A DNA stretch of 64,000 bases from Candidatus Bandiella woodruffii (GCF_034359465.1 NZ_CP110820.1:1065748-1129747); one strand, 5' to 3'; positions 51,801 to 60,924 are shown, numbered from the stretch's first letter. Translations and numbers: made by a program. Notes: generated by a model not told the origin, from the letters alone.

Positions 51801-53633
51801 ATATCTCTCACTTATATACTTATTCGCAACTGCTTCTATTACATTCTTCCCAAGCTTTGCTTCTAACTCAAATTCTCCTTCTGTTTTAATTATTGGTGAG
51901 TATAAGTAATTTCCATTTTGACTTACTATCTTTATATCTCCACTTGCCATTATCCTAGCAAGTTCATATTCTAAACTCTCACTTCTACTATACCCATCAC
52001 CCCATGAATAATATAATTTATTATATATTGCAGCTGGTATAACTATTACCTTATCTCCTGATTCTATTGCAATGGTATTAGCTTTTATCTCTCCACCTTT
52101 TACACCAATATTTCCTTTAGAATTTACTTTAAAGCTTCCACTCAAATCTACTGCTGGACTATTCATTGGCACATAGCTTACTTTATGCGAGTTACTACTA
52201 TATTGTTCAATCACCTTCACAAGCATTTCCATTATAAAGCTACCTCTAGCCTCGACATTTAAACTACCACTTCCCTTAATTTGATTTAGCTGATAAATAT
52301 TCCTTGCTTCTATAAATGTATCTCCTATTGAATCTATCAATCCACCATTAAATACATCTTCATCTATAATTAATGTTGTATCCTTAAGTGCTATCGTTGC
52401 ACTACTATAACCATCCTTAAGTATCTCTTCTGTTACATACAATCTTAAAGACCATGCTTCAATTTCATTTATATTTTCTTTTACTGGCCACAGTATTGCA
52501 TCCACAAGCTCACTTTGTTGCCATCTTGTTAATTCTATGCCTGGTATTAACCCTAAATCCCTTTTAGCTGTGACTGCATTCTTAAGCAATTGATCAAACT
52601 CTTCATCATCATTCTTCTTATGATTCCATATATATGCTTTACCTAACTTATCAAAGATTGCTCTTTTTAATACCTCATGTTCATAATCAGGGTCTGCTAG
52701 TATTTGTATAATATCACCTGTACTATATCCCAATTCCTTCAGTAAATAAGCAGTTCCTTTTTGTTTCATTCCTGGAAGCTCAAATATACTTTCAAATATG
52801 TAATTGGTTACTAATCCACCACTTGCAACTAACCCAGTCCCATCACCAGCAAGTGCACAACTATCTCCGCAAGACCCATCTCCTATTGCTAATTGATTTG
52901 GTGTATTTACTTTGTAAATCCCAGGATTATATTGCTCAAAGAAATATCTTAAAAATCTTGCTTCTTGACTGCTTTGACCACCAAAGTTAAATACATTATC
53001 CAATCTTATTTCATAACCTTCCTTCCTTAGACTATTCATCATATCAATTGCTGATAGCTTAAACTCTTCTATCTCCTGTGATTTTAAATCATATGGTACC
53101 AGTGCATTGCTATTATCCTTAAACTCATCAAGTAGTTTTGACAATTCACTTTTTGCTACTGCATAATTTGAAAGCCCTGCTACCCTAGCTCCTTCTACAT
53201 CTGTAAATGCTACTGTTGAAGGATAGGTTTTATATATTGTGGTTCCTTTTCTTGTGTTATAAAAATTGTTATTTGTTTGCACATCTTCATTTATATATCT
53301 GATCGCTTCTTGACCTCTCAGAATTATTTCTAAAATTGGGTTTTTAAAGAATGCCTCAAATTGACTATTACTTCCTGTGGTTTGTATTATATTGTCATTA
53401 AAATATGCTTCCGTACTAGCTTTTATACATTTAAATTTTAAAATAAAATCTGATTGTCTACCCCTTTTTGTTAGATCATCCCCTATATTTCTTAGGTATT
53501 TCTCATTAGAGACTGGAACCATGTACTCGTCTCCAGGGTAATATTCCCAATAATAAAACATACTAATATTATGCTCTTCTATTACAAGACTTTTAGCTAT
53601 GTTTTCTATACTAATTTTTGGGCTCTGTCGCAT
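48810..53633 (-). CDS. Haemagglutinin-repeat polymorphic toxin (CdiA-like), 5'-truncated
   Basis: The remaining 1607 codons encode beta-helix style haemagglutinin repeats (e.g. LNVEARGSFIMEMLVKVIEQ; GGGINIQVGMSGTVGS; THSQRKVEGFLGLKLGIQ). A hydrophobic pre-toxin segment follows (AALPLAAMGIGQAIR and ISIGAAAWLGIKI), then an acidic spacer (PDPDDDFDPGDNNDDN). The last ~85 residues form a compact His-rich tail (GVFRSADGLRQFRIDRGS; YPRHFHLERYN; NNHIII) that looks like the variable toxin domain. No signal peptide or TPS secretion domain exists. The start ATGCGACAGAGCCC lies in the family E inverted repeat, so the gene lost its 5' end to that IS. No tps-B/cdiB partner is in the window. Toxin activity unknown. 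Confidence 0.75.
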   Translation of the reverse strand: MRQSPKISIENIAKSLVIEEHNISMFYYWEYYPGDEYMVPVSNEKYLRNIGDDLTKRGRQSDFILKFKCIKASTEAYFNDNIIQTTGSNSQFEAFFKNPILEIILRGQEAIRYINEDVQTNNNFYNTRKGTTIYKTYPSTVAFTDVEGARVAGLSNYAVAKSELSKLLDEFKDNSNALVPYDLKSQEIEEFKLSAIDMMNSLRKEGYEIRLDNVFNFGGQSSQEARFLRYFFEQYNPGIYKVNTPNQLAIGDGSCGDSCALAGDGTGLVASGGLVTNYIFESIFELPGMKQKGTAYLLKELGYSTGDIIQILADPDYEHEVLKRAIFDKLGKAYIWNHKKNDDEEFDQLLKNAVTAKRDLGLIPGIELTRWQQSELVDAILWPVKENINEIEAWSLRLYVTEEILKDGYSSATIALKDTTLIIDEDVFNGGLIDSIGDTFIEARNIYQLNQIKGSGSLNVEARGSFIMEMLVKVIEQYSSNSHKVSYVPMNSPAVDLSGSFKVNSKGNIGVKGGEIKANTIAIESGDKVIVIPAAIYNKLYYSWGDGYSRSESLEYELARIMASGDIKIVSQNGNYLYSPIIKTEGEFELEAKLGKNVIEAVANKYISERYEDDSWFVFSSETYSYSSITNIIRPFISAAKKVVFGSLEDTAIRAAIITTSSMEIKTGKDDIVGLISLLPGKNILLKEEWGESDYVIRSKKYVGKSVSEEIVPTIIQINNDCKGLEDEKNVVKTMDGKCATFIGYGSGGWLQLASKVEAETIEIKAPKGIKLVAAPELDFSYAAVDKKGIGFAFTSNSREQSVGLGIKVSKSRETSAEAIHRVSSLVGHFITLDTDETIYTEGAYIKAEEKLTTRSKLEIHDVVYDTKTHSQRKVEGFLGLKLGIQNSIAGLIESGKSVDKSIRQGGKEGAINTAFAAWDAYNTLMGIAAGGGLFQGGVWLSASYSESSNELDKRTVKFTTIEVGKEEDGKLKEGTYESTSEELRLKSTQIKAYDAYFNTNKLTTNTANNEEHRRSQGGGINIQVGMSGTVGSNVGGNTGKLNSDEIVPIHAEIYVTNRLELKVKGHADIKGTFIEAKSLEASFESLILESVKELEESSGRSFGLSKGWGNSVSKNYGGSFEVSSGKRNVVSKLTRLVGQEDTNIIVAHALELNGAMIANAEVDEEGNYKDVGNLILTVGELFVKHVYDSDEGHTLGASINYITENKGSDGKISKYGVVIGGRDGDGYTFATIGKGEVKCTESEVNKVCEIEKANRDVSKTSSFDYNYKIETIRAKFSSLNEETKKKAIENLKSGKFFENIATSFMDAVGEVGEALGNILPNKESITQDEKTKFNPKDQVFTNNKYARKNTLDELSEIDQKILEKYPELNGDIYKKLSIIRLAHHLESNNLVLDRNGAIDTAYAAVSKYMSENPVIRPAALPLAAMGIGQAIRSCATSSACVKAVLEISIGAAAWLGIKITTDKLNEESYKDSNDDISKDKQQTQQEPGTAVASSGAPDPDDDFDPGDNNDDNKFEETIKETNNKDGKFTSSQKFTESEALELGEKWLGEGYKEIDKGVFRSADGLRQFRIDRGSIEGNHPPYPRHFHLERYNQVGKRITNNHIIIK

Positions 53634-54453
53634 CTGTAATATGATGCAAAAACTTTCAAATTATTTGTATATTTTTCCATTAAGCAGTTAGTGAAAGAAA
53701 TTTATCAAAGTCAGAATTATAATTGTCATTGTCAGCAAGTTGTCCTTTTTTAATCATGTGCAAGAGCTCTATTCCTGCAATAGTCCTGGCGGCACTTCTA
53801 AAGGATTTGAAACCAAGCATCGGTCTAGTTCGTTTCTTTACAAATCTGTGATCGCCTTCTATCCTATTGTTTAGATATTTGTTATGCCTAATTTCTATTT
53901 GGTCTTCTTTAGATAATGGCTTATTGATCGAATTCAAAGCAGAAGTATTAGAGCCACTTTTATCTATATTAACCTTTATAGGCTGGCCACTAGATTTAAT
54001 TGCTTTCCTGAAAAACGCTTTAGCTGCCCTTTTATCTCTTTTTGCTCTTAGCATAAAATCTATGGTATCCCCGTATTTATCAACTGCTCTATACAAATAG
54101 ACCCATTTACCTTTAACCTTGATATATGTCTCGTCCATTCTCCAGCTGCCGTTGACTGGCTTTTTTCTTTTTCTGAATCTTCCTTCAAGTATTGGCATAA
54201 ACTTTACTACCCATCTTTGTAGAGTGGCGTGATCTATGTTGAGTCCTCTCAACCCGCCTATCTCTTCTATCTCTCTGTAACTTAAAGAATATCTTCCTTT
54301 CATATACAGCGATACCATAATGATTTCTGCGCCATATTCATGGTTCTTAAAATACTTCATTAATTTTGGGTCTACTTTAAACATTATTACCAGCAACTAT
54401 TTCTTTCAGAATATCAAAAATTCTTATGTGTTTCAACAGATGCGACAGAACCC
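53620..54453 (-). mobile_element. Family E IS6-type insertion sequence, complete copy
   Basis: The 834-bp element has ends GGGCTCTGTCGCATCTGT and (inverted) GGGTTCTGTCGCATCTGT, close to the general IS6-family end pattern. It truncates the polymorphic toxin gene on one side and meets a family C scar on the other. Confidence 0.9.
53680..54396 (-). CDS. IS6-family transposase (family E), intact
   Basis: The 238 residues lie in one frame, with an N-terminal HTH (SLSYREIEEIGGLRGLNIDH), first catalytic Asp in WRMDETYIKVKGKWVYLYRA, second in IKVNIDKSGSNTSAL and Glu in NNRIEGDHRFVKKRTRPM. The length and all DDE residues are normal for IS6/IS26 relatives. It is the only IS6-type transposase here without a stop, and a plausible source of mobility for the 129-bp MITEs sharing its ends. 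Confidence 0.92.
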   Translation of the reverse strand: MLVIMFKVDPKLMKYFKNHEYGAEIIMVSLYMKGRYSLSYREIEEIGGLRGLNIDHATLQRWVVKFMPILEGRFRKRKKPVNGSWRMDETYIKVKGKWVYLYRAVDKYGDTIDFMLRAKRDKRAAKAFFRKAIKSSGQPIKVNIDKSGSNTSALNSINKPLSKEDQIEIRHNKYLNNRIEGDHRFVKKRTRPMLGFKSFRSAARTIAGIELLHMIKKGQLADNDNYNSDFDKFLSLTA

Positions 54454-54455
54454 AG

Positions 54456-54509
54456 AATTTTCAAAAAGATGCTCTGTCACGCCCTTACCTCCATTAACTT
54501 GACGGTGCC
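54456..54509 (+). mobile_element. Family C IS6 right-end scar
   Basis: It is 54 bp, ATTTTCAAAAAGATGCTCTG to the terminus TTAACTTGACGGTGCC, in the same orientation as copy 3 at 46054. It is the right border of the toxin island. Confidence 0.88.
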
Positions 54510-54680
54510 GTAAAATTACATCCACACTCTTTGCATTTATACCTTTGCATACCCCTAATATTACCATTCTTAACGTATTTACTGCTACTGCATTTTTTAC
54601 ACTCTGTATTCATATTTCTATTTTCTTTGTTGCTCGCTATATTCATTTTAGCATCTTATCTATCTTATGGCAACACTCCC
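54510..54680 (-). mobile_element. Family B IS1 left-end fragment
   Basis: It is 171 bp with terminus GGGAGTGTTGCCATAAG at 54680 and the zinc-ribbon coding start (CKKCSSSKYVKNG) inside. It is cut by the family C scar. Confidence 0.88.
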
Positions 54681-54835
54681 AAAAAATTGGCTTCAAAACA
54701 TTTCTGCAGTATCTCATAACATCTGAGCGCTATTTGTACGTTTCTAATCCTAATCGTTCGTGTTCCTGGATTTTTTAAAGCTATCTGTCGTCCACACATT
54801 TGCCAATTCTTAATTTGACTTAAGTTGCACGACTT
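54681..54835. repeat. TATACTCCG repeat, strongly diverged
   Basis: AAAATTGGCTTCAAAACATT, TGTACGTTTCTAATCC, TTAAAGCTATCTGTCGTC and GCCAATTCTTAATTTGACTT follow the repeat order. No gene lies between the IS fragment and acnA. Confidence 0.55.
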
Positions 54836-54850
54836 ACGTTGACAGATAAA

Positions 54851-57472
54851 TCAAACATCAAACTTTTTCAGAACATAACTCAGAATTCCATCATTCAGGA
54901 AATACTCCAGCTCCATATCTGTATCTATTCTTACAAGCAGATCAATCTCGTATACGGACTTCTTATCACGTTCTATTATACACTTTATAGCTCCTTTAGG
55001 CCGCACTTTATTGTATCCCAGTAAAGTGACTGATTCGCTCCCATTCAACTCAAATGTATCTAAAGAGGTGTTTACAAGTTGCAGAGGCAATACCCCCATG
55101 CCAACTAAATTTGACCGATGAATTCTTTCAAAACTTTCCGCTATCACTGCTTTGATGCCAAGTAACTTCGTACCTTTGGCTGCCCAATCTCTAGACGAAC
55201 CTGTGCCGTACTCTTTGCCCGCAAAAACTACAAGTGGAACACCATCTTTTTTATAATCAACTGCGGCAGCATGAATTGTTGTTAAGGTGCCCGTGTTATT
55301 TTGATCATAGTACTTGGTATAGCCACCTTCCTTCCCACCCGCTATTTTATTTTTAATTCTGATATTGGCAAACGTTCCTCTGACCATCACCTCGTCGTTT
55401 CCCCTTCTCGAGCCAAATGAATTAAAGTTTTCTGGTAGTACTCCCTTATCAATTAGATACTCTCCCGCTGAGTGGTTTTTGGAAATGTTACCCGCAGGGC
55501 TGATATGATCAGTGGTAACACTATCTCCAAAAATTGCTAATATTCTTGCTTCTTTCAGGCTGTCTATGGCAGAGTTGCTTACCTCTGACTCTTTGAAAAA
55601 AGGAGGTTTCTTTATGTATGTGCTTTCATGCTGCCATGAGTAACATAACGTTTTATCAATTCTAATTCCCTCCCATTCTTTATCTCCCCTAAGTATATCT
55701 CTATACTTGGCAATATAAGTCTCTCTGTTTAGAACCTCATCAATCACCTCTTTTATTTCTTGATTAGATGGCCATATGTCTTTAAGGTACACCCCCTGAC
55801 CGTTTTCATCAAATCCTAACGCTTCATTTAGAATATCAAAATCAATATACCCCACAAGAGCAAACGCAACGCAAAGAATTGGAGAGGCTAAATAGTTATC
55901 TTTTACCAGAGGGTGGATTCTGCCTTCAAAGTTTCTATTACCAGACAATATCGATGCAACAGACAAGCCTCTCTCTTTTATCTCCTCCTCTACTTCTTTC
56001 AATAACGGTCCAGAGTTTCCTATGCATGTTGTGCATCCGTAACCCACTAGGTAAAAACCAAGTTTTTCAAGATAATACATTAACCCTGATTTTTCTAAAT
56101 ATTGCGTTACCACTTTAGAACCTGGTGCTAACGATGTTTTTACCCATTTTTTAGTTCTAAGCCCACTTTCGTAAGCCTTTTTAGCAAGTAAACCAGCACC
56201 TATCAAGACATACGGATTAGAAGTGTTGGTACAACTGGTAATTGCAGAAATCACTATGTCACCATTTTGCAATTTATCATGTTTTTCTTTATCCCTAACT
56301 TTTTGTTTAAGCTCTGAAAGCTCAATTCTATCCTGAGGCCGTTTAGGGCCTGCTATGCATGGTTTGATACTACTTATGTCTAGTTCCAAATACTCATTAT
56401 ACCGGACTTGCTGTTCCAGGTTATCTTGCCAAATACCCTGTTCTTTTGCATAAGCTTCCACTAAGGCGATTTGCAATTTGTCTCTTCCTGTTAAATGTAG
56501 ATATCTTATTACTTCCTGGTCAATTGGGAAATGCCCACAAGTTGCTCCATATTCTGGCGCCATGTTAGCGACTGTTGCTCGTTCAAATAGCGAAAGAGCT
56601 TCAACTCCTGGACCATAAAACTCCACAAATTTACCAACCACATTTTCTTTCCTCAAAATTTCGGTGATAGTCAGAACCAAATCTGTAGCTGTGACTCCTT
56701 GAGGCAGCTTCCCTGTTAGTTTAAACCCGACTACTTTTGGGATAAGTAGTGATACTGGCTGCCCTAACATGCATGCCTCCGCTTCTATCCCCCCAACTCC
56801 CCATCCAAGCACTGACAAACCGTTTATCATAGTTGTGTGACTATCAGTTCCAACTAATGTATCAAAAAAAGCTGTTTTGCACCCATTCACATCTCGGCTG
56901 GAAACAACATCTGCTAGATACTCTAGATTGACTTGATGGCAAATTCCTGTCCCTGGTGGAATGACCCGGAAGTTTTCAAACGACTCCTGACCCCATTTTA
57001 GGAACTGATACCTCTCATTATTTCTTTGCATTTCTAACTCTATGTTCTGGGCATAAGAATCAGTCGAACCAAACTTATCTACCTGCACTGAATGATCGAT
57101 AACCAAGTCTGTGGGTATCAAAGGTTTAATCTGCCCTGGGTCCTTACCAGCATCTTTAAGAGCGTCTCTCATAGCTGCTAAGTCAACAATTGCTGGCACG
57201 CCAGTAAAATCTTGCATCAAAACGCGTGCTGGATAGAATAAGATTTCACGGCTTGGCTCCTGCTCATCCGCATAGTTTAGTAAATTCTTGATGCTGTTTG
57301 GGGCGACGTTTCTTTCATCCACATTTCTCAATAGATTCTCCAACAAAATCTTTATAACGTTGGGTATTTTAGTTAAGTCCATGCCTAAAGAATGTGTGGC
57401 TTTTTTAAGGCTGAAAAACCTGTAGGTATTACCACGAACTATCAGTTCACTTTTTACTTTAAAACTATCCAT
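54851..57472 (-). CDS. acnA: Aconitate hydratase A
   Basis: This TCA-cycle 4Fe-4S enzyme converts citrate to isocitrate. It has 873 residues from the ATG at 57472 (MDSFKVKSELIVRGNTYRFF); the frame is open to 57538, but the extra residues are unlike the family. Cluster ligands are in SCTNTSNPYVL and GYGCTTCIGNSGPL, substrate loop FGSRRGNDEVMVRGTFAN and YGTGSSRDWAAKG. Domain 4 is complete to the C-terminus. It is divergent from sucC-sucD, so three TCA genes are grouped at this locus. Confidence 0.96.
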   Translation of the reverse strand: MDSFKVKSELIVRGNTYRFFSLKKATHSLGMDLTKIPNVIKILLENLLRNVDERNVAPNSIKNLLNYADEQEPSREILFYPARVLMQDFTGVPAIVDLAAMRDALKDAGKDPGQIKPLIPTDLVIDHSVQVDKFGSTDSYAQNIELEMQRNNERYQFLKWGQESFENFRVIPPGTGICHQVNLEYLADVVSSRDVNGCKTAFFDTLVGTDSHTTMINGLSVLGWGVGGIEAEACMLGQPVSLLIPKVVGFKLTGKLPQGVTATDLVLTITEILRKENVVGKFVEFYGPGVEALSLFERATVANMAPEYGATCGHFPIDQEVIRYLHLTGRDKLQIALVEAYAKEQGIWQDNLEQQVRYNEYLELDISSIKPCIAGPKRPQDRIELSELKQKVRDKEKHDKLQNGDIVISAITSCTNTSNPYVLIGAGLLAKKAYESGLRTKKWVKTSLAPGSKVVTQYLEKSGLMYYLEKLGFYLVGYGCTTCIGNSGPLLKEVEEEIKERGLSVASILSGNRNFEGRIHPLVKDNYLASPILCVAFALVGYIDFDILNEALGFDENGQGVYLKDIWPSNQEIKEVIDEVLNRETYIAKYRDILRGDKEWEGIRIDKTLCYSWQHESTYIKKPPFFKESEVSNSAIDSLKEARILAIFGDSVTTDHISPAGNISKNHSAGEYLIDKGVLPENFNSFGSRRGNDEVMVRGTFANIRIKNKIAGGKEGGYTKYYDQNNTGTLTTIHAAAVDYKKDGVPLVVFAGKEYGTGSSRDWAAKGTKLLGIKAVIAESFERIHRSNLVGMGVLPLQLVNTSLDTFELNGSESVTLLGYNKVRPKGAIKCIIERDKKSVYEIDLLVRIDTDMELEYFLNDGILSYVLKKFDV

Positions 57473-57706
57473 TTTTACCAGCAAGAGATATAATTGACGT
57501 AAAGCATTATAAACCGAAAATTTAGGAAATAACAACACCTATGTGAACTTCTCACCAAGCTTTTATGGCAAATTAGGTTCATAAGTTGACAAAAGGTGCA
57601 TGTACTAATTCTTAATTTGACTTAGGGCATATAGAAATTACATTTACAAGTTCATGGTTATTTATTATGATGAACTGCTTATGAAACTACTGAAAATTAT
57701 ACTTAT
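57473..57706. other. acnA-sucC divergent intergenic region
   Basis: A+T-rich spacer that must hold both promoters. A consensus TTGACA lies at about 57586 on the plus strand, but no convincing -10 follows at 17 bp. ATTCTTAATTTGACTTAGGG near 57607-57626 is shared with decayed intergenic repeats. Confidence 0.4.
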
Positions 57707-58867
57707 ATGAATATCCACGAATATCAAGCAAAGCAAATTTTAGCTGGCTATGGTCTTGCACTGCCTCAAGGAATTTTAGTAGATAATGCGGCTGAAGCAG
57801 TTGAAGCTGCGAAAAAAATCAAGTCAAACTTTTGGGTGTTAAAAGCCCAGGTGCATGCAGGTGGAAGGGGGAAAGCTGGCGGGGTCAAACTGGCTAAAAC
57901 ACTCGACGAAGTGGGAGAAATTGCTTCTCAAATGTTAGGCATGACATTGGTTACTCCACAGACAGGCCAGGAAGGAAAAGAAGTGCGAAAAATATATGTT
58001 GAGGCAAGCAGTCACATCAAAAAGGAGTATTACGTTTCTTTGGTTTTGGATAGAGACAATGAGTGTATCACGATAGCAGCCTCAACTGAGGGGGGAATGG
58101 AGATTGAAGAAGTAGCGAAAGAAAGCCCTGAGAAAATTCTTAAAGTGCATGTCGATCCGACTCTTGGTATTCAAAATTTTCATATTACTAAGCTGGTTTT
58201 TGGGATGGGTTTTGATAAAACGCAAGCAAAAAGCTTCACTAAAGTTATAAAAGCTTTATATAATTCTTTCGTTGATACAGATGCTAGCCAAATAGAAATT
58301 AACCCTTTAATTGAAGATGATAAAGGTGAATTCATTCCACTGGATGCTAAGTTTAACTTTGATGATAATGCAATTTATCGACATAAAGATATAGAAGCTA
58401 TGCGAGATTTGGATGAAGAAAATCCGCAAGAAATTCAAGCTAAGAAATTTGACTTAAGCTATATCAAAATGGATGGCTCTATAGGTTGCATGGTGAATGG
58501 AGCTGGGCTTGCAATGGCTACGATGGATATTATTAAACTTTATGGTGGCAATCCGGCTAATTTTTTAGATGTGGGAGGCGGTGCCACCACAGAAAAGGTG
58601 ACCGAGGCGTTTAAGATTATATTATCAGATAAAAATGTCAAAGGCATTTTAGTTAATATATTTGGGGGTATTATGAAATGCGACATCATTGCAAACGGCA
58701 TAGTCTTTGCAGCGAAGGATGTGAAGATCAATGTTCCTCTTGTAGTTAGATTAGAAGGTACTAATGCAGAAATTGGCAAAAGAATATTAGAGGAGTCTGG
58801 GCTTCGACTTGAAGCAGCAAGTGATCTGGGAGATGCTGCAAGAAAAATAGTAAACGCGATTAGTTAA
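57707..58867 (+). CDS. sucC: Succinyl-CoA synthetase, beta subunit
   Basis: The 386-residue ATP-grasp subunit has N-terminal [16 protein letters not shown], nucleotide-binding [19 protein letters not shown] and the C-terminal power-helix region [17 protein letters not shown] with FLDVGGGA. It forms the alpha2beta2 or alpha-beta enzyme with SucD, giving ATP or GTP in the TCA cycle. sucD follows after 15 bp with an AGAGAGG ribosome-binding site. Confidence 0.97.
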   Translation: MNIHEYQAKQILAGYGLALPQGILVDNAAEAVEAAKKIKSNFWVLKAQVHAGGRGKAGGVKLAKTLDEVGEIASQMLGMTLVTPQTGQEGKEVRKIYVEASSHIKKEYYVSLVLDRDNECITIAASTEGGMEIEEVAKESPEKILKVHVDPTLGIQNFHITKLVFGMGFDKTQAKSFTKVIKALYNSFVDTDASQIEINPLIEDDKGEFIPLDAKFNFDDNAIYRHKDIEAMRDLDEENPQEIQAKKFDLSYIKMDGSIGCMVNGAGLAMATMDIIKLYGGNPANFLDVGGGATTEKVTEAFKIILSDKNVKGILVNIFGGIMKCDIIANGIVFAAKDVKINVPLVVRLEGTNAEIGKRILEESGLRLEAASDLGDAARKIVNAIS

Positions 58868-58882
58868 ATTAGAGAGGTAGGT

Positions 58883-59755
58883 ATGTCAATTTTAGTAAAT
58901 TCTGAAACGAAAGTCATTTGTCAGGGCTTTACAGGTTCTCAAGGAACATTCCATTCAGAGCAGGCAATGCAGTATGGTACAAAAATGGTTGGTGGGGTAA
59001 CACCATGGAAAGGTGGCTCTAATCATCTTGGTCTGCCGGTGTTTAATACCGTTGAAGAGGCTGTGCACAAAACAAAAGCCGATGCATCTGTTATATATGT
59101 ACCTCCTGCATTCGCCGCAGATTCAATTATGGAAGCAATTGATGCAAAATTGGGGTTGGTTGTGTGTATTACAGAGGGTATACCTGTACTTGACATGTTG
59201 AGGGTAAAAAAAGCTTTGGCTGGCTCTAAAACAAGATTGATAGGACCTAATTGCCCCGGGATTATTACACCAGGTGAATGTAAAATAGGGATTATGCCAG
59301 GATATATCCACCGAAAAGGCGGCGTTGGTATAGTTTCTAAATCTGGCACATTAACTTACGAAGCCGTGCACCAAACGACAAAGTTAGGATTGGGGCAATC
59401 AACATGTATCGGAATTGGTGGAGATCCAATTAACGGCACAAGCTTTATAGATGCTATTGATATGTTGTTGCACGATGATGAAACTTCTTCAATTATTATG
59501 ATTGGTGAGATAGGTGGCATGGCAGAAATTGATGCAGCAGAGTTTGTTAAAGGCCATAAAATAAAGAAGCCTATGGTTGGATTTATCGCAGGTGTAACAG
59601 CTCCTCCTGGGGAAAGAATGGGGCATGCAGGTGCGGTGATTTCAGGTGAAGATGATACTGCTGAGGCTAAGATTGAAGCAATGAAAAGCGCTGGGATAAC
59701 CGTTTCCATATCCCCTGCTGAGATCGGAAAAACTATGTATTCCATGATTTTTTAG
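58883..59755 (+). CDS. sucD: Succinyl-CoA synthetase, alpha subunit
   Basis: The 290-residue protein has a CoA-binding Rossmann domain ([16 protein letters not shown]) and the phosphorylated-histidine loop [18 protein letters not shown] (His about 246). [20 protein letters not shown] and [14 protein letters not shown] are family signatures. It is full length and paired with sucC. Confidence 0.97.
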   Translation: MSILVNSETKVICQGFTGSQGTFHSEQAMQYGTKMVGGVTPWKGGSNHLGLPVFNTVEEAVHKTKADASVIYVPPAFAADSIMEAIDAKLGLVVCITEGIPVLDMLRVKKALAGSKTRLIGPNCPGIITPGECKIGIMPGYIHRKGGVGIVSKSGTLTYEAVHQTTKLGLGQSTCIGIGGDPINGTSFIDAIDMLLHDDETSSIIMIGEIGGMAEIDAAEFVKGHKIKKPMVGFIAGVTAPPGERMGHAGAVISGEDDTAEAKIEAMKSAGITVSISPAEIGKTMYSMIF

Positions 59756-59768
59756 AACCTCACTCAGA

Positions 59769-60053
59769 TATATACCTCTCGTAAATCAAGAGTTGATGAA
59801 ATTTATAGACGACAGAGCCTCTTGCTCTGCTGCCCCAAAATTAAACAGCTCCTTAAATTTGCGATATTGATGCTCACTACCAACCAATTGATCCAAACAT
59901 ACCATTATTATTTGATGCGCTGATGACATTTTTCTCTTCTTTATTCTGTAATCCACTCCACTATACCTTTCTTTATTCCATCTTGCAACACTCCCTATTT
60001 GTACTCAGACGTTATGCGAAGTCCGAAGTATTTCTTCAAGTTATCGGAGCATA
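59769..60053. repeat. TATACTCCG repeat split by a family D fragment
   Basis: The distal piece (59769-59818: TATACCTCTCGTAAATCAAG, AAATTTATAGACGACAGAG) and the proximal piece (about 59996-60053: CAGACGTTATGCGAAGTCCG, TCTTCAAGTTATCGGAGCAT) flank IS D sequence. The central part of the repeat is lost. Confidence 0.7.
59819..59995 (-). mobile_element. Family D IS left-end fragment
   Basis: It is 177 bp with terminus GGGAGTGTTGCAAGATGG at 59995, ending in the part encoding FGAAEQEL. It is a truncated insertion within an intergenic repeat. Confidence 0.85.
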
Positions 60054-60136
60054 CCTTCCAAGAGTTGTATCTTTTGGGACTTCAAAATTTTTTGTCCATC
60101 CAACCCTTGGAAGATATATTAAATTCCACGTTTTAA

Positions 60137-60547
60137 TCAAAATGCCTCTGCATAATGATCGTAATGTGAGTGTTCAAGTTGTATATTGTTGACATTGGTG
60201 TCTTCATGTAGATTTGCATCAAGGTCTTCTTGAGAACTATCTTTGTTTAGGATCTCTATATAAGGCCATTTCTGGTTGCTTATTGTTTTATACAATAAAG
60301 TAGACCATTGCAATACAGACATAGGGTTTTTACCTACATATCCAGTGACTGAGCTAAGAACCATGGAGCTACTTATAGCAGTTGGTATAATCGGGACTCC
60401 TGCTATAGCTAATGCCCCAATTACTCCCGAAGCCACCACAAAAGTTTGTATTGCAACATACGTATAAGAGTTTTTCTCGCCATTATATTGCGCTACTGTC
60501 TCATACTTTATTGGTGCTTTAACGTTAATGTTATATTGAATATACAT
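60137..60547 (-). CDS. Hypothetical membrane protein
   Basis: The 136-residue protein is not recognised. A hydrophilic start (MYIQYNINVKAPIKYE) is followed by one long or two short hydrophobic segments (TFVVASGVIGALAIAGVPII; AISSSMVLSSVTG), then a charged tail rich in Asp, Asn and His (EHSHYDHYAEAF). AGGGG lies 7 bp before the ATG, which supports translation. It stands alone between sucD and hemH, with no partner gene. Confidence 0.6.
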   Translation of the reverse strand: MYIQYNINVKAPIKYETVAQYNGEKNSYTYVAIQTFVVASGVIGALAIAGVPIIPTAISSSMVLSSVTGYVGKNPMSVLQWSTLLYKTISNQKWPYIEILNKDSSQEDLDANLHEDTNVNNIQLEHSHYDHYAEAF

Positions 60548-60924
60548 ATTTTACCCCTCGATTTATTGATAATTATTGTTTTCGCTAATTTTAATACCAA
60601 ACTTTTTTACGAATAGTTGCATAGCATTCCATAATATATTTTGCGTCTTTTAAAAATTGGCATTGTCATCTTCATGTTATCGCATCTCCTTACGTACTTG
60701 TTTATACGTTCCTCATGCTTAGCATTTAGCTCCTCACAAATTTTTAAAATACTTTGAATATACCAGACTATATCCGTCCTAACTGTTCATAATCAAAATC
60801 AACACACAATCTAAGCGTAGCATCGGCACAAGCATAAGTAAATACCTATCGAAAAAAAATCTTTAATAATTCAAAGCTTATTGATAGAATCCGGCCTATG
60901 CTTTGAGATATAAAAACAAACAGT
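60548..60924. other. Intergenic region upstream of hemH
   Basis: 377 bp without a convincing gene. A decayed TATACTCCG repeat is visible around 60640-60765 (AAAAATTGGCATTGTCATCT, CCTCATGCTTAGCATTTAGC). The remainder should carry the promoters for the hypothetical gene and hemH, but I see no clear boxes. Confidence 0.5.

Noticed and set aside
49624..51909. Plus-strand ORFs of 69-93 residues inside the giant toxin gene
   Set aside because: They are antisense shadows, hydrophobic only because of the codon complement, and lack start signals.
54320..54778. Short plus-strand ORFs around the IS E, C and B junctions
   Set aside because: They are built from IS ends (MRQNPEF..., antisense IS1 zinc ribbon) and do not represent a gene.
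57473..57538. Upstream extension of acnA
   Set aside because: The 22 extra residues (MLLFPKFSVYNALRQLYLLL...) are hydrophobic and unlike aconitase, which starts at MDSFKVKS.
59923..60192. 89-residue plus-strand ORF
   Set aside because: It runs through an antisense IS D fragment and a repeat; there is no independent support.
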